A stretch of DNA of 64,000 nt, taken from an uncultured Rhizobiaceae group bacterium (GTDB taxonomy: Bacteria; Pseudomonadota; Alphaproteobacteria; Rhizobiales; Rhizobiaceae). A program made the translations under genes and the position numbers. Numbering within the stretch: position 1 is the first letter of the stretch; every line of letters begins with the position of its first letter. Below, in pieces: positions 16,715 through 25,974 of this stretch. The stretch is from positions 124,001-188,000 of the forward strand of contig CANMVS010000011.1 in assembly GCA_947501445.1 (NCBI GenBank), given 5' to 3'. The notes under the pieces are model-generated. The model saw nothing but the letters and a program-made list of their open reading frames with translations. It did no database searches and was not told the DNA's origin.

Positions 16715-16834
16715 CCAGACACACATAAATCGATTTATCAATCCAGTTCAGCAATGGGTGCTTTGGGCTGATGTGTTCTGTAAGGCATTGATATAATATT
16801 GAAAAACTGAACAGAAGGCTGCTGATGTGATCGG

Positions 16835-17869
16835 TCAGGACGATAGAGCGCCAAATGCGTCGATCACGTTTTGCATGTCGGTGGGTAGAGGCGCTTCAAA
16901 CCGCAGGGTTTGTGCGCTGCGCGGGTGTTCAAATTGCAGCAGGAAAGCGTGCAGGGCCTGGCGCTGAAACTGCGATACCAGCGCTTTTGCCGGTGAAGGC
17001 AAAATATTGATTTTGGATCTGAATGCCAGACCATATTCCGGATCACCCACTAATGGGTGCCCGGCATGTTCCATGTGAACGCGTATTTGATGTGTTCTAC
17101 CTGTTTCAAGGCGACATTCGACAAGCGATGCAATTACATCGCGACCGGCTGTGAGACCAAAGCGCTGACGCACAAGATAGTGGGTAATCGCATGCCGGGT
17201 ATCTGCACTATCGATCTTTTTGACCGCCCGCTTGGTTCGGTCGGAACCGGCCCGTCCCAAAGGCGCGTTTATGGTGCCTTTGAGCGGTTCAGGACATCCC
17301 CACACCAGAGCCATATAGGCCCGTTGCAGCGGACCCGTGCGTCCGTGATCTGCAAATTGATCGGCGAGGTGACGATGGGCGTAGTCGTTTTTTGCAACGA
17401 CCATTACACCGCTGGTGTTTTTGTCGAGCCGGTGGACAATGCCCGGGCGCTTGACACCGCCTATGCCCGAGAGCGAATTGCCGCAGTGATGCAGCAGAGC
17501 ATTGACCAATGTGCCGGATCCATTGCCGGCCCCAGGATGGACAACAAGGCCGGCCTGCTTTGTGATGACGATCAGGTCGTCATCCTCATAGAGCACATCA
17601 AGCGGGATATTTTCAGCGCGCGGTTGTGCGTCTGCGGCCTCAGGCATGATGATTTCAACCTGATCAGACGGTTTTATTTTCTGTTTTGGTTCCTGCGCGA
17701 CAACGCCATTGACACTGACGGCGCCCTCCTGGATGAGCAATTTGATCCTGCTGCGGGAGATTTCGCCACTCACAGCCCCTGCCAACCATGCATCAAGACG
17801 CCCTGATGCCAATTCATCTGCGATGAGCACTATCCTATCGCCTGCAGCTTGGGTAAATGGTTCAGTCAT
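16835..17869 (-). CDS. rluD: RluA/RluD-family 23S rRNA pseudouridine synthase
   Basis: 344 residues. It isomerises uridines to pseudouridine in 23S rRNA. An N-terminal S4 RNA-binding domain covers about 22-75 (GRLDAWLAGAVSGEISRSRI) and the catalytic domain follows. The catalytic Asp is D149 in HRLDKNTSG, with GRTHQIRVHM downstream. The ATG at 17869 matches the family start better than the one at 17908. It is divergent from the DUF6476 gene. Which RluA-family target it has is not provable from sequence alone, but RluD is the usual form in this position. Confidence 0.9.
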   Translation of the reverse strand: MTEPFTQAAGDRIVLIADELASGRLDAWLAGAVSGEISRSRIKLLIQEGAVSVNGVVAQEPKQKIKPSDQVEIIMPEAADAQPRAENIPLDVLYEDDDLIVITKQAGLVVHPGAGNGSGTLVNALLHHCGNSLSGIGGVKRPGIVHRLDKNTSGVMVVAKNDYAHRHLADQFADHGRTGPLQRAYMALVWGCPEPLKGTINAPLGRAGSDRTKRAVKKIDSADTRHAITHYLVRQRFGLTAGRDVIASLVECRLETGRTHQIRVHMEHAGHPLVGDPEYGLAFRSKINILPSPAKALVSQFQRQALHAFLLQFEHPRSAQTLRFEAPLPTDMQNVIDAFGALSS

Positions 17870-17901
17870 GAAACTGTTTTGAGCATTGCATAGGGACCGA
17901 T

Positions 17902-18288
17902 ATGTCAAAAGTTGAGCTGGACCGGGAAGAGGATAAACCGCTTGATCCGGAAATGGAAAAGGTACGACGCAAAATGGTCCGGCTTCTGGGCGTTTCCATT
18001 GCCATCATGTTTGTGGGTGTTATGGCTGTCCTGGCCGGGGTTGTCTACAAAATCGTGCAACCGGGTGAAGAGACTGCGCAGGACCTGCCGGTGGCCAGTG
18101 TGGATGCATCCCCATTGCCTGCGCGCGTTCAGGCAGGGCTTCCGGTGGGATTTGTGGTTGAATCAGTCAGCCTCGATGGATCGCGTGTGCTTTTTTATGG
18201 CCGGGGTTCCGATGGTGCAAACAAGGCGTTGATTTTGGATATTACCACCGGGCACATCGTCAGCCAAATCGATTTTCAGGCATCCTGA
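17902..18288 (+). CDS. DUF6476 family membrane protein
   Basis: 128 residues: an acidic N-terminus (DREEDKPLDPEMEKVRRKM), one membrane helix (about 30-50) and a small soluble domain (GLPVGFVVESVSLDGSRVLF, then GRGSDGANKALILD). It matches the pattern of the DUF6476 family, which in alphaproteobacteria lies beside rluD. It abuts the SpoU-family gene (stop at 18286-18288, next ATG at 18289), so the two are an operon. No biochemical role is known. Confidence 0.8.
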   Translation: MSKVELDREEDKPLDPEMEKVRRKMVRLLGVSIAIMFVGVMAVLAGVVYKIVQPGEETAQDLPVASVDASPLPARVQAGLPVGFVVESVSLDGSRVLFYGRGSDGANKALILDITTGHIVSQIDFQAS

Positions 18289-19113
18289 ATGGCAGATTTT
18301 TCGCAACGTATCGTTCGCATAGATGATGCCAGCGACGAGCGGGTTGCGGATTTTTGCGACATCCGGGAACGTGATCTTGTTGGGCGTCAGGGCCGATTTG
18401 TGGCGGAAGGCACCGTCGTTCTTCGCATGCTCGCGCGTTCGAGCAGATTTGATGCTGAAAAGATTCTGGTGCTGGAAAACAGAGTTCACGGCATCGCTGA
18501 TTTGCTTGCTCAGTTTGATGACGCCGTTCCGATATTAACCTGCAATCGCTCGGTGATGGATGCAATTGCAGGTTTTCCAATGCACCGTGGCGTTCTGGCC
18601 ATGGGGCGGGCACAGGCACCCCTGGAGTTACCTCAGGCACTGGTGCCGCTCCAGAAACGCGCACTGGTTCTGGTTGGCAGTGCCATTTCAAACCACGATA
18701 ATCTTGGCAGTCTGTTTCGAAATGCGGCTGCATTTGGCGCTGATCTGGTCTGCCTGGACGAACAATCCTGTGACCCGCTCTATCGCAAATCCATCCGTGT
18801 TTCTGTCGGCACCGCATTGACGCTGCCCTATACAAGACACGGAAACATCAGCGATATTGTAGACCAGCTGGGGAAGGCAGGATTTGATCTGCTGGCGCTT
18901 TCACCTCGGGGGGAAGCGCCCATACATATACACTCTCCAGCGCCCAGAACGGCGCTTCTGGTTGGCACAGAAGGTGAGGGACTTCCTGCGGCGCTTTTGG
19001 GACGGTTAAACACGGCTCGCATTTCGCAGGTCTGCGGAGTGGACAGTCTCAATGTGGCCATGGCCGCGGGTATTGCACTTCATGCAATTGCGACGGCGCA
19101 GGGGCGAATCTAG
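18289..19113 (+). CDS. SpoU/TrmH-family RNA 2'-O-methyltransferase
   Basis: 274 residues. It transfers methyl from S-adenosylmethionine to a ribose 2'-OH in tRNA or rRNA. The SPOUT knot motifs are NHDNLGSLFRNAAAFG, LLVGTEGEGLP and SLNVAMAAGIALH. An N-terminal substrate-binding domain precedes them. The TAG stop (19111-19113) is the first three bases of a dispersed repeat. The exact RNA target (tRNA 18/32-type or rRNA) cannot be told. Confidence 0.88.
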   Translation: MADFSQRIVRIDDASDERVADFCDIRERDLVGRQGRFVAEGTVVLRMLARSSRFDAEKILVLENRVHGIADLLAQFDDAVPILTCNRSVMDAIAGFPMHRGVLAMGRAQAPLELPQALVPLQKRALVLVGSAISNHDNLGSLFRNAAAFGADLVCLDEQSCDPLYRKSIRVSVGTALTLPYTRHGNISDIVDQLGKAGFDLLALSPRGEAPIHIHSPAPRTALLVGTEGEGLPAALLGRLNTARISQVCGVDSLNVAMAAGIALHAIATAQGRI

Positions 19114-19182
19114 ACCGTTTCACGTTTTGTCAGAAACGGGACAACGGTGTCGGCCTTTGATTTTGTTTATGCATTCAGGGTC
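19111..19182 (+). repeat. ~100-bp dispersed repeat, copy B (shortened)
   Basis: It begins TAGACCGTTTCACGTTTTG and contains the perfect inverted repeat CCGTTTC-11 nt-GAAACGG. It supplies the stop codon of the upstream methyltransferase, and its other end reaches the stop of the convergent coiled-coil gene. The second half of the consensus is missing. Confidence 0.8.
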
Positions 19183-20837
19183 TAATTTTCAAGTTCAGAT
19201 TTGGTGCGCGCTGCCAGACTGAGCCGCGCCTGGGCAGGACGCCTTTGAACGCCCGCGTCGGAAATGATCTTGTGTATTGGTGATCGCACACCCTCACGTT
19301 GGCCCGACAGGCCAACGACTGCCGCTGCAATGGACGCAATTTCCTCACGCATGCGCGTATCGCTGCTGGAATCGGGTGCATTTTTCAGTTTTTCGACAAG
19401 AATTGAATGGCGCTGACGCAAATCATCAATGCGTTTTTTGACGGCCCCGCCCACATCTCTGCTGGTGGTTGGCCGATCTGCTTCTTCTGCCAATGGAATT
19501 TGTGCCTCAACTGTTTCTGATTGACCTGTCATCGCCCTGGTGGACAACGCGTTTACACCGGATTGCATTTTTTCCACCTGTTGTCTGAATTGTGCTGACA
19601 TTTCCTGGCTCAGTCGGAGTTCATTTTTGAGTTGCCCGATCTGATCTTCCAATTGGCTTGTGCGTTCCTCAGCCACCTGTCGGGCCTGTATATGCCGGTC
19701 GGCATTGCTGTTCAGTTTGCGCAAATCATTTTGCTGCTGCTTTGTGGCCCCCACAGCCTCTGCCAGTTTCGTATCACTGAGAACGAGATTGTGCTGGGCG
19801 CTATCGAGTGCCTGGGATAGTTTTGCATTGTTCTGCTGCTCACGCTCAAGGTGCTGCTCCAGGTCGTTGGCGAGTTCGGCGACAAGTTTGTTTTCCTTTC
19901 GCAGCAATCTGGTTTCGGCCTTCAATTCTCCAACACGGGATTTGTGATCCTGCTCGGCGGCCTTGCTTTTTTCCGTCGCCAGTTTGCTGGTCCTTATCCT
20001 GCCATCGAGTGTTTCAATCTGTTTTTGCGCCTTTTTGAGCGCTTGCGTCAGTTCCTTGTTGGTGGTCTCCGTGATCCTGACTTTCTTGTCATAGAGCGCG
20101 ATGCGCTCATCGGCGTCGCGGAGCCTTAATTCCCGTTCTTCAAGGTTGGACATCGCTGCCGCCAGCTCAATACGGTTTTCATTGCTGTTTTCCTGTTCGC
20201 GCTGCAGGCGTTTTTCAGCGTCCTTTGCGGCATCTGCAATGGTCTGAATATCGCGTTGAAGCTGATCACGTTCATCCCGCAGCGAATCCACTTCAGCTTT
20301 CATGCTGACGGTTTCCGTGCCGCTTGTCGCAAGATCAATCTTCATGCTCTCAACTTCGGTCGAAACATGAACCAATTCACTATGCAGGCGTGCTATCTGA
20401 GCATTGTCTGCCTTTTTGATACGCTCGAATTCACGCAGACTGTCAGTCAGTTTCTCAATGAGCTGCTGGTTTTTGCGGCTCTCTGAGCGTAATTCTGCGC
20501 CTTCGGTCACAAGCTCTTCTATTTGTTGTTGAGCCTGTTGCCTTGCACCGGATATTTGCGCCAGGTCAGACCGCAACTGACCGGCCAATATCTCACCATG
20601 TGCCTGACGTTCTTCTGCAGATTTCAATTGTGCGGTCAGTTTTGCTGTCTGGCTGGCAAACCCGGCGCGCAGGAGATCCGTTTTACCCTTGATTTCAGCC
20701 TGGCTGAGCGGAACTGTGGATTCGATGCGCTTTTCCGTCAGTTTGACGATCCGGCCATAGATGGCAGGGGTGACCAGGACTGCCAGCATGGCAGCGGCCA
20801 GAAACCCCAAGGCAAATATCAGAAGAAACTCTATCAC
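19182..20837 (-). CDS. membrane-anchored coiled-coil protein, rhizobial conserved hypothetical
   Basis: 551 residues: an N-terminal membrane helix (MIEFLLIFALGFLAAAMLAV) with a conserved following segment (VTPAIYGRIVKLTEKRIEST), then about 350 residues of Glu/Gln/Lys-rich coiled coil, and a C-terminal segment (VKKRIDDLRQRHSILVEKLK, then REEIASIAAAVVGL). Similar proteins are widespread in Rhizobiales and unassigned; the shape suggests an envelope or division scaffold. Its stop meets the dispersed repeat. Confidence 0.75.
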   Translation of the reverse strand: MIEFLLIFALGFLAAAMLAVLVTPAIYGRIVKLTEKRIESTVPLSQAEIKGKTDLLRAGFASQTAKLTAQLKSAEERQAHGEILAGQLRSDLAQISGARQQAQQQIEELVTEGAELRSESRKNQQLIEKLTDSLREFERIKKADNAQIARLHSELVHVSTEVESMKIDLATSGTETVSMKAEVDSLRDERDQLQRDIQTIADAAKDAEKRLQREQENSNENRIELAAAMSNLEERELRLRDADERIALYDKKVRITETTNKELTQALKKAQKQIETLDGRIRTSKLATEKSKAAEQDHKSRVGELKAETRLLRKENKLVAELANDLEQHLEREQQNNAKLSQALDSAQHNLVLSDTKLAEAVGATKQQQNDLRKLNSNADRHIQARQVAEERTSQLEDQIGQLKNELRLSQEMSAQFRQQVEKMQSGVNALSTRAMTGQSETVEAQIPLAEEADRPTTSRDVGGAVKKRIDDLRQRHSILVEKLKNAPDSSSDTRMREEIASIAAAVVGLSGQREGVRSPIHKIISDAGVQRRPAQARLSLAARTKSELEN

Positions 20838-20977
20838 ACGCTACGTCCGTAAATTCCCATCGAAACCCTCGATACCGGGTTGGTATAAAACATGGCTGGG
20901 TCTGCGGGTAAAGGTCACGGGCTGGCAATCGTCCAGCCCGAAACGTATCCACTAGCGCTATATTACGCTGGTTTTTC

Positions 20978-21577
20978 TCAAAATGGGTTCCAGGTGGGCT
21001 TGGGTGTCATTTTAAGATACCCGATATTAACGCCAATGCGTGCGCCAACCCCGGTGCGAACAGGGACCACGATGACATGCCCGCCCTGAAGGACAGTCAT
21101 GCCGGCACCTGCAACCGCATAGGCCTGACCGCTGACACCTGCAAAACGACCATAAAGGTCTTCGATATTATTCAGGTGATAGACCAGCATCATAACCCGG
21201 CTGCCCTGGCCGCCCCAGTCAAACCCGAGTGATGGTCCCTGCCAGAATAGCGGGTGTTCGCCAGCGTTCTTGGTGTACAGGCGCCCCTCGCCATAGGTGA
21301 GGCCGCCGATGAATGCACCTGATCCTTCCTGACCAAGGACGTAGCCATTGGGCAGGCCATAACGTTCAAACGCCTGTTCGATGACCCGCGCCAGGCCATC
21401 AGTCGTGCTGCCGAAAAAAGTGTGCCCCTTGTCGACCATCTCCTGGGCTGTGTATCCGTCCGAGCCGACCGGTTGTGCCTGCTGTGCAGCTGCCGGGGAA
21501 ATGGCTATAGCGATCAGGAACAGCATAACGAAGGCTTGTTTGGCTGCCGCCACAAATGCGCTTTGCAGGCTTGTCAT
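20978..21577 (-). CDS. eipA: DUF1134 envelope protein, EipA-like
   Basis: 199 residues with a signal peptide ending AISPAAA near residue 31. The mature part has the DUF1134 core: GHTFFGSTTDGLARVIEQAF, then YVLGQEGSGAFIGGLTYGEG, and a C-terminal stretch IVVPVRTGVGARIGVNIGY. In Brucella the family member EipA is a periplasmic beta-barrel-like protein needed for envelope integrity and its transcription is tied to the CtrA system; here it lies 170 bases from chpT on the opposite strand. The symbol is by homology. Confidence 0.85.
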   Translation of the reverse strand: MTSLQSAFVAAAKQAFVMLFLIAIAISPAAAQQAQPVGSDGYTAQEMVDKGHTFFGSTTDGLARVIEQAFERYGLPNGYVLGQEGSGAFIGGLTYGEGRLYTKNAGEHPLFWQGPSLGFDWGGQGSRVMMLVYHLNNIEDLYGRFAGVSGQAYAVAGAGMTVLQGGHVIVVPVRTGVGARIGVNIGYLKMTPKPTWNPF

Positions 21578-21743
21578 CGGGTAACTCCATGTTGGGACGT
21601 GTATTGTCCCCTATCATGGCAACAGGACATTAACAGTCGGTTTACCAAATGTGGTGTCTTTATGGCTATAAATGATTATTGATGTTGCAACAGGCCGGTA
21701 ATAGGGCAAAAGGCCTACATACGGTTTGAAAAAGGAGCCGAAA

Positions 21744-22379
21744 ATGTCAGCAAACCTCAATTTGAATCTGTCCGGACCCGATCTGGCCGCGCTTTTGTGC
21801 AGCCGTGTTTGTCATGACATTATTTCGCCTGTCGGGGCAATAAACAATGGGCTGGAACTGCTGGACGAGGGCGGCGCTGATGCGGATGCCATGGATTTGA
21901 TCAGGACCAGTGCACATAATGCCTCGGTGCGGCTGAAATTTGCCCGCCTTGCATTTGGCGCATCCGGTTCTGCCGGTGCCTCCATTGATACGGGGGAAGC
22001 TGAAAAGGCGGTTCAGGAATTTGCCGGTGCTGACAACAAGACGGAGATTTCCTGGCAGGGTGCAAGGGCCATCATCGGTAAAAACAAGGTCAAGCTGCTG
22101 CTCAATCTGTTTCTTGTTGCCTATGGTACAATTCCGCGCGGTGGCACCATCACAATTACGCTGGAAGATTTGGAAACAGAGCCCAAATTCAGCCTGATTG
22201 CCCGGGGCAAGATGGTCCGTGTTTCACCAAAATTTCTTGAAATTCAAAACGGTGAAAGCAGCGAGCCGATCGATGCACATTCGGTTCAGCCTTATTATAC
22301 CGTGATGCTGGCTGAATTGACCGGGATGAAAATTACATCAACTGTTGGACCCGAAGAAGTCATTCTGACAGCTGCGTGA
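21744..22379 (+). CDS. chpT: histidine phosphotransferase ChpT
   Basis: 211 residues from the ATG at 21744, with AAAGGAG seven bases upstream. ChpT relays phosphate from the kinase CckA to CtrA and CpdR. The phosphorylated histidine is in LLCSRVCHDIISPVGA (H24), followed by a dimeric helical hairpin and a degenerate HATPase-like fold (about 90-211). Its proximity to ctrA and sciP fits the cell-cycle phosphorelay. Confidence 0.93.
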   Translation: MSANLNLNLSGPDLAALLCSRVCHDIISPVGAINNGLELLDEGGADADAMDLIRTSAHNASVRLKFARLAFGASGSAGASIDTGEAEKAVQEFAGADNKTEISWQGARAIIGKNKVKLLLNLFLVAYGTIPRGGTITITLEDLETEPKFSLIARGKMVRVSPKFLEIQNGESSEPIDAHSVQPYYTVMLAELTGMKITSTVGPEEVILTAA

Positions 22380-22715
22380 TCGCCTGTCGGTGATGCGCCT
22401 GCATATGGTTCGCAAAGCCCGTTGCAGGCGTGTTGACGTATTGCCATTCCTGCAATGGGCAGCATCGCATAATCCACATGCCTGCCCAGACATTCATGTT
22501 TTGGACGAGCGGCCGGTCATGGCCGGGTCAATTGCGGATACCATCTGTAGTCATTTCATAGAAAATTAAGCCTGTCTGATAACCAAATGTTTCACTCCAC
22601 AATCTAGGATACGTGTACGGGTGGGGCACACGGGACATTGCTCACCGACGTGCAGTCAGGGTGCAACGGTCGAGGATCTTTGCAGCCATTCGGGATTGAT
22701 TGAGGAGTTACGATT
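22380..22715. other. intergenic region after chpT
   Basis: It holds a hairpin at 22396-22430 (CGCCTGCA pairing with TGCAGGCG around a 19-base loop), a possible chpT terminator without a T-run. GAGGAG at 22700-22705 serves the next start. No other gene was seen. Confidence 0.4.
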
Positions 22716-23081
22716 ATGCAGCGACTTGTTCTCGTTGAGAAATCAGTCGTCATACGCAAGGTGGCCAAACGCATATTGACCGACCTTGGCTATCTCGTTT
22801 CCGAAGCATGTGACCGGCAGCAGGCTCTTTCCTTCTGCCAGGAACTGACACCAGCCGTCCTCGTTGTTGATGCCGGTATAGATGGCGCTACTGATTTGAT
22901 CAGAACCGTGCGGGAATTGCCCGGTGGTGCACGCACAAAAATCTACTATTGCCTGATAGAAGGCAAGCTCAAGCCGATGATGCAGGGCAAACGTGCTGGC
23001 GCTGATGATTTTTTGCTCAAACCCTTTGATCGCCAAATTTTGACCAGGGTTTTTGCTGCTGATGCAAGAACGGCAGCCTGA
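22716..23081 (+). CDS. atypical single-domain response regulator
   Basis: 121 residues forming one receiver domain and nothing else. The phospho-acceptor is probably D52 in AVLVVDAGID, and the conserved lysine is present in FLLKPFD. The acidic pair near the N-terminus is reduced to VEKS, and the usual Thr/Ser on strand 4 appears as Cys in YYCLIEGK, so phosphorylation behaviour may be unusual. It lies between chpT and ctrA. It resembles receivers found beside ctrA in other rhizobia and is not CpdR or DivK by sequence. Confidence 0.8.
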   Translation: MQRLVLVEKSVVIRKVAKRILTDLGYLVSEACDRQQALSFCQELTPAVLVVDAGIDGATDLIRTVRELPGGARTKIYYCLIEGKLKPMMQGKRAGADDFLLKPFDRQILTRVFAADARTAA

Positions 23082-23146
23082 AAAACAAATCCATAGTGGA
23101 CGTGTTTTACCGCGTGCATGGCGAGCGACATTTTGTAACCAAATAA

Positions 23147-23221
23147 AAACCCGCTTGAGAAGGTTTGTCTCAAACGGGTAAATCTGTCTGGCAGGCAAAG
23201 AAGGCCGCTTTGATTGGCCTT
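23147..23221. terminator. two hairpins between convergent receiver and ctrA genes
   Basis: ACCCGCTTGAGA and TCTCAAACGGGT (23149-23179) form a long hairpin ending in GTAAAT. AAGGCC-GCTTTGATT-GGCCTT (23201-23221) forms a second. Together they probably terminate both convergent genes. Confidence 0.65.
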
Positions 23222-23230
23222 CGCCTAAAA

Positions 23231-23932
23231 TCAGGCGCTTTCGAGTATCTGACTTTCTTCAGGTTCCCGCAGAACATAGCCGCGTCCCCAAACCGTTTCG
23301 ATGTAGTTTTGTCCATCGGCCGCTGTTGCCAGTTTTTTGCGCAATTTGCAGATGAAGACGTCGATAATCTTCAATTCCGGTTCATCCATGCCGCCATAAA
23401 GATGATTAAGGAACATTTCCTTGGTCAGTGTCGTTCCCTTGCGAAGCGACAGCAATTCAAGCATTTGATATTCCTTGCCTGTCAAATGCACCCGCTGACC
23501 ACTGACTTCAACAGTCTTGGCATCCAGGTTAACAAGCAGATCACCGGTGGTGATGACGGATTGGGCGTGCCCCTTGGACCGGCGCACAATCGCATGAATT
23601 CGGGCGATCAGCTCATCCTTGTGGAAGGGCTTGGTCATATAGTCGTCTGCACCAAATCCAAGACCGCGCACCTTATCCTCTATTCCGGCCATACCGGACA
23701 GAATGAGAATTGGTGTTTTGACCTTTGATAGCCGCAAGGTGCGCAAAACCTCGTATCCCGACATGTCGGGCAGGTTCAGATCAAGCAGGATGATGTCGTA
23801 ATCATACAGCTTTCCCAGGTCCACGCCTTCTTCACCAAGATCAGTGGTATAGATGTTGAAACTCTCCGACTTTAACATCAATTCGATGCTCTGTGCCGTA
23901 GCGCTGTCGTCCTCAATCAATAGTACCCGCAT
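23231..23932 (-). CDS. ctrA: cell-cycle response regulator CtrA
   Basis: 233 residues. It is the OmpR-family master regulator of the alphaproteobacterial cell cycle, acting on TTAA-N7-TTAA sites at origins and promoters of flagellar and division genes. The receiver has D51 in [17 protein letters not shown] and [10 protein letters not shown]. The winged-helix DNA-binding domain ([20 protein letters not shown]) reads almost identically to other rhizobial CtrA proteins. The ATG at 23932 begins MRVLLIEDD; the frame continues upstream without family support. Confidence 0.97.
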   Translation of the reverse strand: MRVLLIEDDSATAQSIELMLKSESFNIYTTDLGEEGVDLGKLYDYDIILLDLNLPDMSGYEVLRTLRLSKVKTPILILSGMAGIEDKVRGLGFGADDYMTKPFHKDELIARIHAIVRRSKGHAQSVITTGDLLVNLDAKTVEVSGQRVHLTGKEYQMLELLSLRKGTTLTKEMFLNHLYGGMDEPELKIIDVFICKLRKKLATAADGQNYIETVWGRGYVLREPEESQILESA

Positions 23933-24393
23933 GAATTTCCCCTTTTCCGCCGCAGTCGGCCGCAACAGCCGCCTACACCCACGGATCGAGTCGTTGCCTG
24001 TTAAAAACCTGCCATAAAATGGTTAACAAATTCTAATTCGGTATGGCAACCCTTAATTAGCTTGTCAGTAATTTCACTTAACATATTGATTTCTCACGTG
24101 ATTAAAAAAACCAAAAGTTAATTCATCACATTAAGAAATGTTTATAACCGACTCGATAGACTCAGGAAATAAAACTTGATTCTGGCATCTTTCATTTACC
24201 CGGCCTTAAGCGATTGGCCCTATGATTAACGATGTCCGTAAACGAAAGGTTACCAAAATGGCTCTATGAGCACTTTTGGGGGCTTTTGACCTGACCTTTT
24301 TTGTTCAGGTTTTATGGAGTGTGTGTTGGCGTTAACTGAGTTGCAGGTGATGAGGCTGTTTATATGGGGTCTCGCATCACGGGAGTATTGCGT
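23933..24393. promoter_or_regulatory. divergent ctrA / fliJ promoter region
   Basis: This 460-base AT-rich stretch has no gene and is unusually rich in TTAA half-sites (24001, 24023, 24053, 24078, 24102, 24118, 24131, 24206 and 24226). None is a perfect TTAA-N7-TTAA pair by my reading. The closest are TTAA-N6-CTAA at 24023 and TTAA-N9-TTAA at 24118-24134. CtrA autoregulation is established in the order, so some of these are probably CtrA sites. Confidence 0.5.
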
Positions 24394-24750
24394 ATGAAAT
24401 CAAGTGAGAGCCTTGTTCGCCTGAAGGAATTTCAGGTTAATGACAAACGTCGACAGCTGAACCAGATTCAGTTGATGATGTCCGAATTCGACCGCATGGC
24501 GGCTGAACTGGAATATCAGATTGCTGCGGAGGAGAAAAAGTCCGGAATTACGGATCCAACCCACTTTGCCTATCCAACATTCGCCAAGGCGGCGCGGCAG
24601 CGTGCCGACAATCTGCAGGGATCAATCCGGGAACTGCGGGTGCAGCAGGATGCTGCGGAACTGGCGGTTGAAGTTGCTGAGGCCGAACGCGATAAAGCGG
24701 CCGCGCTTGAAAGCAGGGATACCAATACGAGAAACGCCAAAGCGGGCTGA
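24394..24750 (+). CDS. fliJ: flagellar export protein FliJ-like
   Basis: 118 residues, almost entirely coiled coil (LVRLKEFQVNDKRRQLNQIQ, then MMSEFDRMAAELEYQI). FliJ escorts substrates to the flagellar type III export ATPase. Rhizobial genomes carry such a gene divergent from ctrA, which supports the call. The ATG at 24394 (MKSSESLVRL) is preferred over 24364. No other flagellar gene is in the window. Confidence 0.75.
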   Translation: MKSSESLVRLKEFQVNDKRRQLNQIQLMMSEFDRMAAELEYQIAAEEKKSGITDPTHFAYPTFAKAARQRADNLQGSIRELRVQQDAAELAVEVAEAERDKAAALESRDTNTRNAKAG

Positions 24751-25044
24751 ACTCAACACGCCGGCTGCGATGCCGGGCGCCAATAGCCACAGGGTGCACA
24801 GGTTATGGGACGTATTCGGGGGAATGAGTCCATATCCGGCTGGCCGGGGAGGCGGTGATGTGCTTTTGTGCGGGCAATTGCATCAGAGCAATTCAGGTTT
24901 TGACGGAATCGGCAAAATCCGAATGCATCAACATATCAAAGACCGACACCGTTGTCCCGCATCAGTCAAAACGTGAAACGGTCCAAAAGAACGCAATGGC
25001 CGTAATTGTAATGGCCGATTGACGTCTCAATCGGGGATTCCCAT
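24751..25044. other. intergenic region with dispersed repeat
   Basis: No gene seen. Contains repeat copy C (24884-24985). GGGG at 25033-25036 serves the TTG start of the next gene. Confidence 0.45.
24884..24985 (-). repeat. ~100-bp dispersed repeat, copy C
   Basis: In reverse it reads GGACCGTTTCACGTTTTGAC and continues through GGTGTCGGTCTTTGATATG and TTGATGCATTCGG to GATTCCGTCAAAACCTGAAT. This is a full-length copy with both halves of the consensus, though the inverted repeat is degraded on one arm. Confidence 0.75.
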
Positions 25045-25539
25045 TTGTTTTATCCGCTCATGCTGTCATTGTTGCTGTTCGCCGGGCCGTTCTTTCTGGC
25101 GCTGGGGCTGACAATGCCGCTGGTGCGGTTTGAAAAACTCTATTTTTTTGAAGAAACGCCCTCACTGCTGCAGATCATTGTGACCTTGTGGCAGGATGCA
25201 AATTTTACGCTGGCCACACTGGTTGCGCTCTTTTCTGCTGTTTTCCCAATCGCCAAAATGCTGACGGTGGCTTATGAGGCGACTGTCGGAAGCCTCGAAA
25301 CCAAACGACAAAACAGCCGGATTGCAAGATTAATTCCATTGCTGTCCAAATGGTCCATGATGGATGTCATGCTGGTGGCGCTGGTCATTGTTGCTGCAAA
25401 AACAAGCGGTGTTGCCGACGCGTTTACCCAGCCAGGCCTGTGGTTTTATGCGCTGTCGGCTCTTGTTGTGACGCTGACACACTATCTGGTGCAGCGGCGC
25501 AGTGCAGCAGTTCGCCATACGATTGCATCCGGCGATTGA
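25045..25539 (+). CDS. PqiA-family (paraquat-inducible protein A) membrane protein
   Basis: 164 residues with four membrane helices (about 3-22, 48-70, 100-120, 127-148). The TTG at 25045 is chosen because GGGGATT lies eight bases upstream; the ATG at 25060 would cut into the first helix. PqiA-type proteins partner MCE proteins in lipid trafficking between membranes. No pqiB-like gene is adjacent and this copy has one PqiA unit rather than the usual two, so its role is uncertain. Confidence 0.75.
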   Translation: MFYPLMLSLLLFAGPFFLALGLTMPLVRFEKLYFFEETPSLLQIIVTLWQDANFTLATLVALFSAVFPIAKMLTVAYEATVGSLETKRQNSRIARLIPLLSKWSMMDVMLVALVIVAAKTSGVADAFTQPGLWFYALSALVVTLTHYLVQRRSAAVRHTIASGD

Positions 25540-25698
25540 AACTGGCGATCAAGCCATTTCATGTTATTTGTGATTTGGACAAAATTAGCAGGCGCTGTCT
25601 GTAGTCCGCAGACTGATGTCAGCACAGGTTTTGCCATGGGCACAGCGTAACCGCCTGTATGCCCAGAGCTTTGTTCTTACCGAAAAGCCTGAAATGCT

Positions 25699-25974
25699 TC
25701 AGTGTCGGTATTGCTGAATGCGGGTTGTCCGCAATCCGGCAAGGCCATGCGCGTCAATGGATGCCTGCCAGGACAGGAATTCCTCCACAGTCAGCGTATA
25801 GCGGGCACAGGCCTCTTCGAGACTAAGCAGGCCACCACGCACAGCGGCCACAACCTCGGCCTTACGACGGATGACCCAGCGTCTTGTCGAGCTGGGCGGA
25901 AGATCGGCGATCGTCAGCGGGCTGCCGTCGGGGCCAATCACGTATTTTATTCTTGGTCGTACCATTTCGGTCAT
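25699..25974 (-). CDS. sciP: CtrA inhibitory protein SciP (DUF1153)
   Basis: 91 residues, nearly invariant in alphaproteobacteria: RPRIKYVIGPDGSPLTIADL, then TRRWVIRRKAEVVAAVRGGL and YTLTVEEFLSWQ. SciP contains a helix-turn-helix (about 38-62) and binds CtrA and DNA to repress CtrA-activated transcription in early cell cycle. The ATG at 25974 matches the family start (MTEMVRP). Presence near ctrA and chpT fits. Confidence 0.95.
   Translation of the reverse strand: MTEMVRPRIKYVIGPDGSPLTIADLPPSSTRRWVIRRKAEVVAAVRGGLLSLEEACARYTLTVEEFLSWQASIDAHGLAGLRTTRIQQYRH

Noticed and set aside
17057-17806. 249-residue plus-strand frame
   Set aside because: Antisense to the rluD-like gene with its HRLDKNTSG motif.
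24001-24240. perfect CtrA boxes (TTAA-N7-TTAA)
   Set aside because: Many TTAA half-sites, but none spaced by exactly seven on inspection, so only a regulatory region is claimed.
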